From Mesostigma viride (lineage: Eukaryota > Streptophyta > Mesostigmatophyceae > Mesostigmatales > Mesostigmataceae), in contig RPFO01000448.1 of NCBI GenBank assembly GCA_009746045.1, positions 3,268,049-3,332,048 of the forward strand: DNA of 64,000 bases, given 5' to 3'. Under the pieces are notes generated by a model that made no database searches, was not told where the DNA came from, and saw only the letters and a list, made by a program, of their open reading frames with translations. Position numbers and translations under genes: made by a program. Within the stretch, counting starts at the first letter, position 1. Every line of letters starts with the position of its first letter. Shown in pieces: positions 54,866 through 64,000 of the stretch.

Positions 54866-54935
54866 CGGTTTTCGGACGATTGAAATTAGCGTTTTTTTCT
54901 TGCAAAAATCTACCCCATTCCGCGTGGGACCACCC
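54866..54935 (-). repeat. Right terminal inverted repeat of the large element
   Basis: Inverse counterpart of the left end: TCGGACGATTGAAA, TAGCGTTTTTTTCTTGCA, ACCCCATTCCGCGTGGGACC and ACCC. The flank continues in LINE-derived sequence. Confidence 0.85.
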
Positions 54936-55664
54936 GGCGGACATCAGTGCTGAAGCACCACACCACCTCCACCGCCTCCACCATCGCGGCACAGCTTTAA
55001 AAGCAGCAACAAACGCTCAACCTCCGCGAGGAGGCCGACATCACCAACCGGCCGATATCACCAAGCACCACACCACCTCCACCGCCTCCACCATCGCCGG
55101 GCACAGCTTAAGCGGCAACAAATGCTCGACCTCCGCGAGGAGGCCGACATCACCGCCGCCTCCACCTCCACTGCCACTGATTTCCGCCTCCACTGCCGAC
55201 ATCACACTCGAGGAGCTGGGCGGCCCAGCTCCTCGATTTCGACCATGCAGCGCCTTCAAGCCACCGCCACCGCCCTTGAGTGCTTGCATGGCACCGCCGG
55301 CCTCACCGCCCAGGCGGTGCATGAAGGACCTCGCTGCCCAGCCGGCACCTGCTGGGCCGGCCAGTGATGTTCCCTCACCACCCAGTGGGCGGCGGACTCG
55401 CTTTTAAAGCATCATACCACCTCCACCACCTCCACCATCGCGGCACAACTCAAGCAACAAGCCCTCGACCTTCGCGAGGCGGCCGAGCTCGACAAGCGCA
55501 GCCACAATGTCATCGTCAAGCACCTCGACCAGCCGGCAGGTACGTGAGACCCCGACGAGCCTCATCACGGCATTCTTGCCCCCATGCAACTCACTGGTGA
55601 GCTGGACATGTCGGCTATCCGCCTTCCCCGCGCGCGGGGTAATTAATTAATTAATTAATTAATA
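54936..55664 (+). mobile_element. Degenerate LINE ORF1 fragment with (TTAA)n tail
   Basis: Three repeats of about 100 bp (ACCGCCTCCACCATCGC + GGCACAGCTTAA + CTCCGCGAGGAGGCCGACAT) at about 54957, 55071 and 55425, with frame fragments such as KDLAAQPAPAGPA that match 26.2 kb. It ends at (TTAA)n, 55640-55664. Probably the right-hand part of the sequence interrupted by the large element. Confidence 0.55.
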
Positions 55665-56059
55665 AGCACGTGACTGCGTCATGCGTGGGTGCCAATACAG
55701 AGTAAAGGAACCTTCAACCCTATATACACAGTGAGAAGGAGGGAGGGCGCCCTAGCTTCTCTCACTGCCGCAGGTGGGCAGGCCACAGAGCGCTCTCTCC
55801 ACGGCATCATTGGTGCCGGGGCGCAACACTGTGGGTGCAATACAACCAGTGCAATACCATAGGTAGGCTGACGCATAGCTTATGCTACACATGTGAGGTG
55901 GGCTCAAGACGTCGGCTAATTAAGGCGCAAGCTGATGGCCACAAGGTGCCAGATCGAGCTAATTGAAGGTACTATAACGCTGTGCGCTAATATCGTTTCA
56001 AGTGCTGTAATGCCTAAGCTATCCCATCATCGATTGCCCCCATCTAGACAACTAGCTGG

Positions 56060-56640
56060 AGTGCTCTATCCCGGGGATGAGCCCGGGGGGGCTTCCACAG
56101 TTTCTTGTTGACATAGAGGTCCCCGCCCCGCCAGTACACTTGGGGCTTCTCGGGGTTGGTCTTGTGGCGGATGTAGTCGGGCCACTGATCGCGGCGTTGC
56201 TGCTGCTGGGCTGGCGTCAGGTCGTCGTCAAGCGACCATGCAGGAGGTGTCCACCAGCTTCTTGCGGCGAGAGAGGAACCGAACTCGGGCTGTGATGTCG
56301 CTGAAGGTGAGGACCACTGGAGGGGGCCCAGCCTTGGCCCGTGGATGGGGCAGGCGGTAGGCGCGGCTGCAGTATCGCACCTGGCAGCTGCATGCGCGCC
56401 AAGAGCTGTTTCTTCAGCTCGTCGAGAAGAGAGTCTGGGGTCTCCTCCGGCAGCATGTCGAAGCGCCTGAGGATGACCCGGCAGCGGCGACGGTCGCGGT
56501 CAGCGGCCTCGCGGCGCGTGTCTTCCAGCTCCTGGAGCTTGGTGGTGATGGCGGTCGTGGTAGAGGATGCCTGGCTCTTGAGCAGGTCCGCCCAGGAGGC
56601 GCGAGTCGAGGGGTCATCGCTATAGCCCTACCAGCAGACC
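56060..56640 (-). pseudogene. LINE ORF1 protein, C-terminal part (minus copy)
   Basis: Frame pieces equivalent to 24.46-24.89 kb: RRFDMLPEETPDSLLDELKK, then LDDDLTPAQQQQRRDQWPDY and VYWRGGDLYVNKKLWKPP at the C-terminus. Frame changes separate it from the N-terminal part. Confidence 0.65.
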
Positions 56641-56776
56641 TGTTGGGCGGCGATGGTGGCCGTTTGCTCGGCGATCTCGGGGACCTGCGTGGCCAGGGCG
56701 TCTACCTTGGCAGCAACTGCCTCAAGTTTCACGGTGCCTTGGCCGACTCGGCCTTCCACCTGGTTAAGGCAGGTGG

Positions 56777-57568
56777 TCACAGTGGCTGCAGTGTGGCCTC
56801 GGAAACTTTGGTGGCAACATGTGCGCTTGCGTAGCAGTAAACTGAGGCTGCATGGAGCTTAAGGGCGACTCTGGCTTCAATGTTCTTGACCTTGGCCAAG
56901 AGAGTGTTGAGTGGGCCGTCAGGCGCGTTCAGGGCGGCGAGCTGCTCAGCCATCGGCGCCAGCTGCTCCGCCACTGCAGCTCGGATGGAGTCCGTGCTGG
57001 GGGAGGTGCTGCATCTCTGCGGGGATGCTGCAGCTGCTGTGGCTGCCCGTCTGCGCTCATGCAGGAGGCTCGGACTGAGGCCAGCGTAGCCAATCTGGGT
57101 GATGTCGTGGGCGTCGCAGCGCAGGTAGCTGCACATGATGACTGCCTTCAAGTACGCCTCCGGTTCTTGAAGCAGCCATTCCCAGGCGGGCTTGGTGACC
57201 TTGTCGCCAGGGCCGGTAGGCAGGAAAAGTTCGTCATGGCGGGCCAGGAACTTGATAACATCGTCACATTGTTCTTTCGTGAGCGTAAAGATTTCCAAGA
57301 TGCAAAAATCCCGCTGGCCGGCGCCGAAGCGGCGGACATCCCATTTGGTATGGGAAGTGCGGGTTTTCTTGGGAATGGGCGACGAATTTGGCGTAGAGCA
57401 CTGCGTCGAGGGAGGCAGACCGGGGGGGAGAGCTTCGATCAGGGCGAAAAGGTTGGCGTCCGCAGGAGTTGATGTCGCACGTGCTGCACTGTCGGGGGCC
57501 GGTGGGAATGCCGACGACAGCTTAAACTGGAAATGTTTGTCAAGGCTGCGTTTTGGTGGCATTTGCAA
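56777..57568 (-). CDS. LINE ORF1 protein, N-terminal part (minus copy)
   Basis: 264-codon frame MPPKRSLDKHFQFKLSSAFP (the Met two codons inside the ORF). It has a proline-rich segment, then TKWDVRRFGAGQRDFCILEI and LFLPTGPGDKVTKPAWEWLL, then a coiled-coil-like segment (LAPMAEQLAALNAPDGPLNT). The layout matches the copy at 23.54-24.15 kb with strongly diverged residues, indicating a different subfamily. Confidence 0.7.
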   Translation of the reverse strand: MQMPPKRSLDKHFQFKLSSAFPPAPDSAARATSTPADANLFALIEALPPGLPPSTQCSTPNSSPIPKKTRTSHTKWDVRRFGAGQRDFCILEIFTLTKEQCDDVIKFLARHDELFLPTGPGDKVTKPAWEWLLQEPEAYLKAVIMCSYLRCDAHDITQIGYAGLSPSLLHERRRAATAAAASPQRCSTSPSTDSIRAAVAEQLAPMAEQLAALNAPDGPLNTLLAKVKNIEARVALKLHAASVYCYASAHVATKVSEATLQPL

Positions 57569-57764
57569 AATACTGCGTTTAATACAGCCGTAACCGATTA
57601 TACTAGCAGATGCGTCTTGAAAAGACGCATCTGATGCAAGTAGCCTAACTGAATTTGGGGCTCAGACGCAAAAGTTCTGAGCTCCGCCGTCAGCCATGTC
57701 CGCTCGTGGCTGGTGGCTTCGTCGTCAAAATTCTCTGGCGCGCGGGGTAAGCCTGGCCCGGCAC

Positions 57765-58270
57765 GGCGGCACCTGTGCTCCTCACCTTTAAAGTACATGG
57801 TGGACAAGCTGGCGTTCCTTAAATGCCGCAAGAAGCTCTAGCTCGGAGACTCGCTTCACGCTGTCCAGACGATCGACGACTTGACCCTGGCCCAGCAACA
57901 GCGGCGACGCGAGCTATGGCCGACCTACCTTCAGCTCCGCGCAGGGGGGAAGCCGGTATATACTGGAAGGGGGCGGTCATCCACGTTGACCACAAGCTGG
58001 CTAGGGGGCTAGCCCTGGCAGGCCCCTCCTGCCACCTCAGACTAGGGAACATATACCAGTAGTGTAGATTAGTCAGGCTTAGCCTTGCATGTGGCTCACG
58101 CGCATGTGCGCCCATGATAATGGCCCCGACATGGATGATGCCTTCAGTATTCAGCCACGCCATGCCTACAATGGGACCTCCCATGGATGTTGCAGTCAGA
58201 ATTCAGCCATGCTATGCCTATGCGGCAGGGAGTTATACTCTCTGCTGAGATTCATTCATTAATTAATTAA
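57765..58270 (+). mobile_element. 5'-truncated LINE 3' end, plus strand
   Basis: It starts within ORF1 (LTLAQQQRRRELWPTYLQL), continues through the 3' UTR (CATGGATGTTGCAG...CAGCCATGCTATGCC) and ends in ATTCATTCATTAATTAATTA (58250-58270). Confidence 0.7.
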
Positions 58271-59225
58271 ACATGTGCTCCCGTTGGGGAGTCACGGAGC
58301 ACTGAAGTCCCCTGTGTGGGTCAGGGGAGGGTCCTCTCCTGAAGTCCCCTGTGTGTGCACTACAGGAGAAAGGGCAGAGACCCCCAGTCTCCTTCATGCC
58401 AAAGGCATGCATGCCACAGCTGCAATCGGGCGCGCTAGCTAAAAGGACAGGCTAACGATCCGGCAAACTGTGGGTGCAATAAGACCCATGTAAGCGTGGC
58501 ATAACAAGTATAGCGTGGGCAAGTAATCTGACCATAGCACGGGCGTAGCATGGCTGTACTAGAATTAGTAGGCTAAGGCTATGGCTGGTTGTGTACCGTG
58601 CGTTGGCGGCACTTGACTAGGTATGTTGGCACAGCTAGGCGAACATTCAAGGCATGGCTGCCTTAGCGGCAGTGACTCCAATGGTTACAACTGCTAGGGC
58701 TATTGCTAGCTATTCTAGCCCGCTGCGGGGGGCGTCCACATCTTGTGGTTGATCATCAGGTCCCCGCCCCTCCAGTACACCTTGGGCTTCTGGGGGTCCT
58801 GCATGCTCATGCATGGCGGAGGTATTCCAGCCACAGGTCGCGTCGCTGCTGTTGCTGAGCGGGGGTCAGGTCGTCATCCAGCGTCCAGGTGAGGTCGTGC
58901 AACCTCTTGCGACGAGCTAGCTAGAGAGGAACCGCTGCTTATCCTCAGGGGAGGGGAACTGAGGTGAGCAGGATTGGTGGGGGAGCCGCCTTGTCCCGTG
59001 AGTGGGGAAGGCGGTGGCACCCGCGCAGTTCTACCTCACCTACCCGGCCCATGAGGGTAAGAAGCTGGTTCTTGAGCTCGTCAGCAAGAGAGGTTGACGT
59101 CTCACCTGGCTTCTTGGGGAAGCGACGTAGCACCACTCGGCACTCGCGGCGAGCGCGGTCGGTGACCTCCCGTTGCTGGGCCTGGCGGTGGTCCTCCAGC
59201 TCCTCCCCATGCACACCTGGAATTG
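58271..59225 (-). mobile_element. 5'-truncated LINE 3' half, minus strand
   Basis: From a truncated ORF1 frame (58945-59214: ELEDHRQAQQREVTDRARRE, VVLRRFPKKPGETSTSLADE) through a 3' UTR nearly identical to 24.9-25.34 kb, to the shared TTAA tail. Small insertions (GCATGCTCATGCATGG at about 58800) are present. Confidence 0.8.
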
Positions 59226-59319
59226 TACTCCACCACTAGTACAAATTGACTTTTTTTCAACTTCGTTATTTTGTACCTCTCTTAGGTCCAAAGGTAGGAG
59301 GTAAGTGTCTCATCATGTT

Positions 59320-59665
59320 TTGACACCGTTGCACCGTTGCACCGTTGCACCGTTGCACCGTTGCACCATAAAACTACCATTTTATGATTTTGTATGGTGT
59401 CACGAGGTAACCTAACGTCCAATATTACTAATGTTATAATGTCCACAAGCACTGCCTAAAGTGGGGTGCCACTGTGCCACCGTTGCACCGTTGCACCGTT
59501 GCACCGTGCCACCATAAAACTACCATTTTATGATTTTGTATGGTGTCACGAGGTAACATAACGTCCAATACTAATGTTATATTGCCCACAAGCACTGCCC
59601 AACGTGGGATGCCACTGTGCCACCGTGCCACCGTGCCACCGTGCCACCGTGCCACCGTGACATGT
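59320..59665. repeat. GTTGCACC/GTGCCACC repeat, duplicated block
   Basis: (GTTGCACC)n followed by ATAAAACTACCATTTTATGA...GGTGTCACGAGGTAAC. The whole block of about 145 bp is duplicated at 59475-59600, then (GTGCCACC)n follows. GTTGCACC also forms part of the palindrome at 63.2-63.5 kb. Confidence 0.9.
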
Positions 59666-59879
59666 CTTGACACACACATTAAAATCCGAAAACCCATTTT
59701 CTTCCCCTGGAAATTATTTGGAGAAGGAATAATGGTCAGTTTGACCTCAAATTTGGCACCAAGGTTCCTTATCAGATATCTTATGATGCCATGTGGTCAA
59801 AAAAAATTTTGGGAGTCGGCAGCATGGTAACATGGTGACATTTGCTAGCAAAGAATACCGTATTTTCAGCACTTTCTGG

Positions 59880-61010
59880 CATGTATGCATATATAAAGAC
59901 TCCAAATGAACTCAGTTGGGCCTGGGACTTTGCACATGTTCTAAACACATCCCATGCAGCATGCCCACAAAGTTGCAGGCTGGTTGGATGACAAATAGGT
60001 GACAAATGCTAGCATAAATACCCCCAAAATGCAGTTTTTCATGGTTTTTCAAGGGTTTTATCACACATATGCATACATAATGACTCCAAATGAACTCAGT
60101 TGGGCCTGGGACTTTGCACATGTTCTAAACACATCCCATGCAGCATGCCCACAAAGTTGCAGGCTGGTTGGATGACAAATAGGTGACTGATGGTAGCATA
60201 AATACCCCCAAAATGCAGTTTTTCATGGTTTTTCAAGGGTTTTATCACACATATGCATACATAATGACTCCAAATGAACTCAGTTGGGCCTGGGACTTTG
60301 CACATGTTCTAAACACATCCCATGCAGCATGCCCACAAAGTTGCAGGCTGGTTGGATGACAAATAGGTGACAAATGCTAGCATAAATACCCCAAGAATGC
60401 AGTTTTTCATGGTTTTTCAAGGGTTTTATCACACATATGCATACATAATGACACCAATAGAGCTCAGTTGGGCCTGGGACTTTGCACATGTTCTAAACAC
60501 ATCCCATGCAGCATGCCCACAAAGTTGCAGGCTGGTTGGATGACACTAGGTGACAAATGCTAGCATAAATACCCCCAAAATGCAGTTTTTCATGGTTTTT
60601 CAAGGGTTTTATCACACATATGCATACATAATGACTCCAAATGAACTCAGTTGGGCCTGGGACTTTGCACATGTTCTAAACACATCCCATGCAGCATGCC
60701 CACAAAGTTGCAGGCTGGTTGGATGACAAATAGGTGACAAATGCTAGCATAAATACCCCAAGAATGCAGTTTTTCATGGTTTTCCAAGGGTTTTATCACA
60801 CATATGCATACATAATGACACCAATAGAGCTCAGTTGGAGCTGGAACTTTGCACATGTTCTAAACACATCCCATGCAGCATGCCCACAAAGTTGCAGGCT
60901 GGTTGGATGACAAAATGGTGACTGATGGTAGCGAACCCCCCCCCCAAATGCAGTTTTTCTTGGTTTTCCAAGGTTTCCAACACATGGGTGCCTATATCAA
61001 TGAACTCAGT
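59880..61010. repeat. 184-bp tandem satellite, ~6 copies
   Basis: Unit boundaries recur every 183-184 bp (59912, 60096, 60280, about 60463, 60647, 60831), with AGTTGGGCCTGGGACTTTGC and CATCCCATGCAGCATGCCCA conserved. The last unit is diverged. Identical 69-aa minus-strand frames are artefacts of the repeat. Confidence 0.95.
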
Positions 61011-61345
61011 CAAGCCTAGAAATTTGCACAGCTCATAAAAACATCTATGTTAACTGCCCACAAGAAATTCAGACTGTTTGCATGACAAATAGGTGACAGA
61101 TGCTAGCAAACATAGCACAAAAATGGCAGTTCCTAGTAATTGTTTTTCGTGGGTTTCATCCCATAGTTGAATGTCAACCATTCCAGTTTGGGATATATAG
61201 TCAGGTTCCCAACAACACATCTAGATGATATATTATGTGATATTGCAGGAAGGCAGACTTAGGGGCACACGCCCATGATACAACGTCAACATGTACATCA
61301 ACAACACACACGTAACTTAGCTAATCATCATAATAAAAAGCACAC

Positions 61346-61581
61346 CTTCCCCACCCACCCACCCACCCACCCACCCACCCACCCACCCACCCACCCACCC
61401 ACCCACCCACCCACCCACCCACCCACCCACCCACCCACCCACCCACCCACCCACCCACCCACCCACCCACCCACCCACCCACCCACCCACCCACCCACCC
61501 ACCCACCCACCCACCCACCCACCCATATAACCACGCACGCACGCACGCACGCACGCACGCACGGACGGACGGACGGACGGA

Positions 61582-61659
<78 letters not shown>

Positions 61660-61806
61660 CATGCCCTCCCTTCCTCCCTCCTCCTCCCTCCCTCCCTCCC
61701 TCCCTCCCTCCCTCCCTCCCTCCCTCCCTCCCTCCCTCCTCCCTCCCTCCCTCCCTCCCTCCCTCCCTCCCTCCCTCCCTCCCTCCCTCCCTCCCTCCCT
61801 CCCCAC
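61346..61806. repeat. Compound tetranucleotide tract
   Basis: (CCCA)n of about 180 bp, then (CACG)n of about 130 bp with an internal (GGAC)n block, then (CCCT)n of about 140 bp. All overlapping frames are artefacts. Confidence 0.98.
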
Positions 61807-62880
61807 CACACCATCCAAGGCTGCCTGCCTCCTGTGTGTCTTCCAGGTCCAGACCAGCCTGACCTGGTAGTGTCGTCAGCTTGCGAGCGTTCCCACGTGC
61901 CTACCTATGTGGCTGGCAACATGCGTAAACCCATTCATGCATGCGTGCATGCACGCATGCGACCATATTTGAACATATCTGTCCAGGCCTGCCAAAACAT
62001 GACCATGCAAAGATACACGCAAACTAGCGTACCAGCGGCAAGCATGTGTGCAAATATAAACGGCTGTTCGCCTGCCCCTCTGCCTGCACTTCATCCTGCC
62101 TGTCAGTATGTCTGCCGACACAGGATGCAGGAGGGAGGCCGCCTTCCACAGGCTAATCCCACCAAGGAAATGAAATAAAGCGCATAAAAGCAAAGCAACC
62201 AACAGCAAGAGGCAAAAGGTTACATAGATGAATGCCACATGCAAGACGTATGGACAACATGACACTCAAGGCGCCATAATACCCTGAGCATCCATAACAT
62301 TGACGCAGTCAGGTGCGGCAATTTATCAATGCAGGTGTTTGCGGCCGTCGAATCCACGGCAGCGGTGCCAGACGGAAGGACAGCACACATCCTAGGTCCC
62401 GCAAAGAATTTCTTCAGCGGCCACCGACAGCACCGGAAAATAAAATTCCAGCAAGAAACGCAACAAATAATAACAAACCCTGACTAGACCTCCATTTTCA
62501 ACCACCCTATCACCCTAAACCAGAACTGCGGCTCACCAGATGCTCCGGAGGTCAAGCAGTATCCAGTTTTCACTTACGCACGTTTCCGCAGTATTCTCAC
62601 GGCATTCCCACCGGCAGCTACCTCGGTCCGCCCCAAAAATGCTGTACGATGGAGCCCATGGATGTATCCCGCATTCGACGCCTTTTTGAAGTGATCGCGT
62701 CACGTAGGCAGCTGTAGGCACACGATTCACACGATTCCGGATAGCCCAGTTTTTCATACTTTGATCATCGCAATCGGTCGCTATATGCATGACTCCAACC
62801 TCAGCGTGGAGCGATGCAGACTGAGAAATGTAGCAATTATACACATAAGCACGAGATTTTATCACAGATTTCTTTCTGAA
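61807..62880. other. Mixed region, no supported gene
   Basis: No reading frame with recognisable content or a convincing exon chain. It may be intron or intergenic sequence. Confidence 0.4.
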
Positions 62881-62901
62881 ACGATTGTTTTCGCAGCAAG
62901 A

Positions 62902-62960
62902 ATGGGAAATGCCGTCTCCATAGCTCCACGAGCTGACGACCTCGCCATCATACTAATGAA
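62902..62960 (+). CDS. Possible first exon (MGNAVS...)
   Basis: ATG followed by GNAVSIAPRADDLAIILM, ending at a GTGAGT donor. The MGNAVS start fits an N-myristoylation signal (Gly2, Ser6). No continuing exon could be found before the window ends, so this is speculative. Confidence 0.2.
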
Positions 62961-63132
62961 GTGAGTTGCATGTACTAATTACTCGCGTCGTTAGTGCTTT
63001 CGGATCGGATTTGGTCGGGTACGAATTGTCACTAATCAGTATCCGACCAGATTTCTCGGGTAAACCGTACTAATGAACCGAAAATTGTCACTAATTGAGG
63101 TGCCGAAATCACTAAGGAAGTGAGCTGACCCT

Positions 63133-63620
63133 GTAAAGACCAAATGGTGGTGGCACGGAGTACAAAATTAATGGTGGTGGCACGCCGCCATTGTTGTTGT
63201 TGTTGTTGTGTCCCACGCCGCACACCGGTGGAGTACAATTTGGTGGTGGCACGGTGTGCCGGTGCAACGGTGCAACGGTGCAACGGTGCAACGGTGCAAC
63301 GGTGCAACGGCCAGTGATTGGCCCGTTGCTGATTTTCTGATATGCAGCCTAGTAAAAATTGGCCGCAAATCTTGTGCCCACGTGCGACCGGACGAATTTG
63401 CGGCCAATTTTTATTAGGCTGCATGTCAGCAAATCAGCAACGGGCCAATCACTGGCCGTTGCACCGTTGCACCGTTGCACCGTTGCACCGTTGCACCGGC
63501 ACACCGTGCCACCACCAAATTGCACCGGTGTGCGGCGTGGGACACAACAACAACAACAACAATGGCGGCGTGCCACCACCATTAATTTTATACTCCGTGC
63601 CACCACCATTTGGTCTTCAC
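63133..63620. mobile_element. ~490-bp near-perfect palindrome (foldback element)
   Basis: Two arms of about 235 bp. The outer ends read GTAAAGACCAAATGG on the left and CCATTTGGTCTTCAC on the right. Each arm contains, from outside in, GGTGGTGGCACGGAGTA, (TTG)n, GTCCCACGCCGCACACCGG, (GTGCAACG)5-6, GGCCAGTGATTGGCCCGTTG and TTGGCCGCAAAT. The loop is about 24 bp around 63383. No coding capacity. Confidence 0.9.
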
Positions 63621-64000
63621 ATGTAGGGGATATCGGAAAGCACCAGCGCTGTGTGTTTTGTTTACTCATGTCGTGTGCTCAACCAGCCATCCTTTATTTC
63701 CCTATGATGCATGTTTGCGGAATTCTGGCAACCTGCCATGTGGCACATGGCCAAACTCCTCAATGTCAGGGGTGCGAGGGGTTGTTTGTCAAGAGGATAG
63801 ACACACGCACATGCTCAACAACTCTTGCTCCAATGCCACTGCCACTCACCCAGAAACTCGGGCACAACCACGCACGATCGCTAAGCTGCTAGCCAGAATC
63901 GCAGTCCTCGCCAAAGTGAGGGATGGGGCACCAGCTAGTTTGGCAGTCTGGTGGCTGAGGACGAGCAGGAGTTGAATGACATTTCTGAAGCAAGTAGTCA
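63621..64000. other. Window end, no supported gene
   Basis: A frame reading TIAKLLARIAVLAKVRDG near 63890-63970 is open but too short to classify. It could be an exon continuing past the window. Confidence 0.3.

Larger units (their letters stand above)
26299..54935. mobile_element. Large TIR-bounded DNA transposon (about 28.6 kb with nested insertions)
   Basis: The two ends are imperfect inverted repeats. GGGTGGTCCCACGCGGAATG followed by GGGT is identical at both ends. After a small length difference, TTTTGCA, AGAAAAAAACGCTA and TTTCAATCGTCCGA follow, with one A/G difference. A GGCG immediately outside both ends could be a 4-bp target-site duplication. Removing the nested insertions (1.70 and 7.19 kb) leaves about 19.7 kb. 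It carries a divergent gene pair (large unknown protein on minus, transposase-like on plus), a small ORF, long minisatellites and about 25 copies of a 22-bp palindrome. None of the Polinton hallmark genes (protein-primed polymerase, retroviral-type integrase, packaging ATPase, capsid) is visible. A 4-bp duplication with a DDE-type enzyme would suit the Sola superfamily, but that is only a guess. Confidence 0.8.
55665..57715 (-). mobile_element. ORF1-only LINE, minus strand
   Basis: Reading leftward: a 5' monomer (57575-57715, with AAAGACGCATCTG and CCGCCGTCAGCCAT), ORF1 (57568 to about 56060), a 3' UTR, and a tail abutting (TTAA)n at 55640-55664. No endonuclease or RT is present. Confidence 0.75.

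Noticed and set aside
26299-54935. Polinton/Maverick or polinton-like virus
   Set aside because: Size and TIRs would fit, but no polymerase B, integrase, packaging ATPase, protease or capsid gene can be seen.
59912-61013. Series of 69-aa minus-strand ORFs
   Set aside because: Same protein in each 184-bp satellite unit; a repeat artefact.
61275-61870. Proline/threonine/histidine-rich ORF of 195 aa
   Set aside because: Translation of (CCCA)n, (CACG)n and (CCCT)n tracts.

Overview
The window is nuclear DNA of a eukaryote. It has spliced genes with GT-AG introns, very abundant micro- and minisatellites, LINE-type retrotransposons and nested DNA transposons. The one recognisable host gene, THOC1/HPR1, looks more like the plant form than the animal form and has GC-rich third codon positions and repeat-stuffed introns of up to 2.1 kb. 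This suggests a green-lineage organism, probably an alga, but the species cannot be fixed from sequence alone.

Region 1 (1-20.1 kb, plus strand): a complete 20-exon THO complex subunit 1 gene. All exon phases agree, giving about 600 aa. Its introns carry many simple repeats. At least five of them also hold degenerate copies of an adjoining exon end together with its 5' splice site.

Region 2 (20.6-26.3 kb): a cluster of LINE fragments with (TTAA)n tails, including an endonuclease/reverse transcriptase copy with an internal deletion and several ORF1-only copies.

Region 3 (26.3-54.9 kb): a 28.6-kb segment bounded by terminal inverted repeats (TIRs) that I read as one large, apparently undescribed DNA transposon. 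Subtracting two younger insertions leaves about 19.7 kb. It carries (i) a minus-strand 9-exon gene for a roughly 2,445-aa protein of unknown function, all introns in phase 0, now broken; (ii) a divergent plus-strand 3-exon gene for a DDE-like transposase of about 1,030 aa; (iii) a small plus-strand ORF near the right end; (iv) long minisatellites between the two large genes; and (v) about 25 copies of a 22-bp palindrome (GGGTCT-NN-CTGCAG-NN-AGACCC) in introns and intergenic DNA, none recognised elsewhere in the window. The younger insertions are a 1.7-kb piggyBac-like element (TTAA duplication) and a 7.2-kb TIR element (AG duplication). The second splits an exon that would be continuous and in frame without it.

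Region 4 (54.9-59.2 kb): more LINE copies, some arranged tail to tail. Region 5 (59.2-64 kb): a GTTGCACC-rich duplication, a 184-bp tandem satellite, a long tetranucleotide tract and a near-perfect palindrome of about 490 bp. I see no confident host gene after 20.1 kb.
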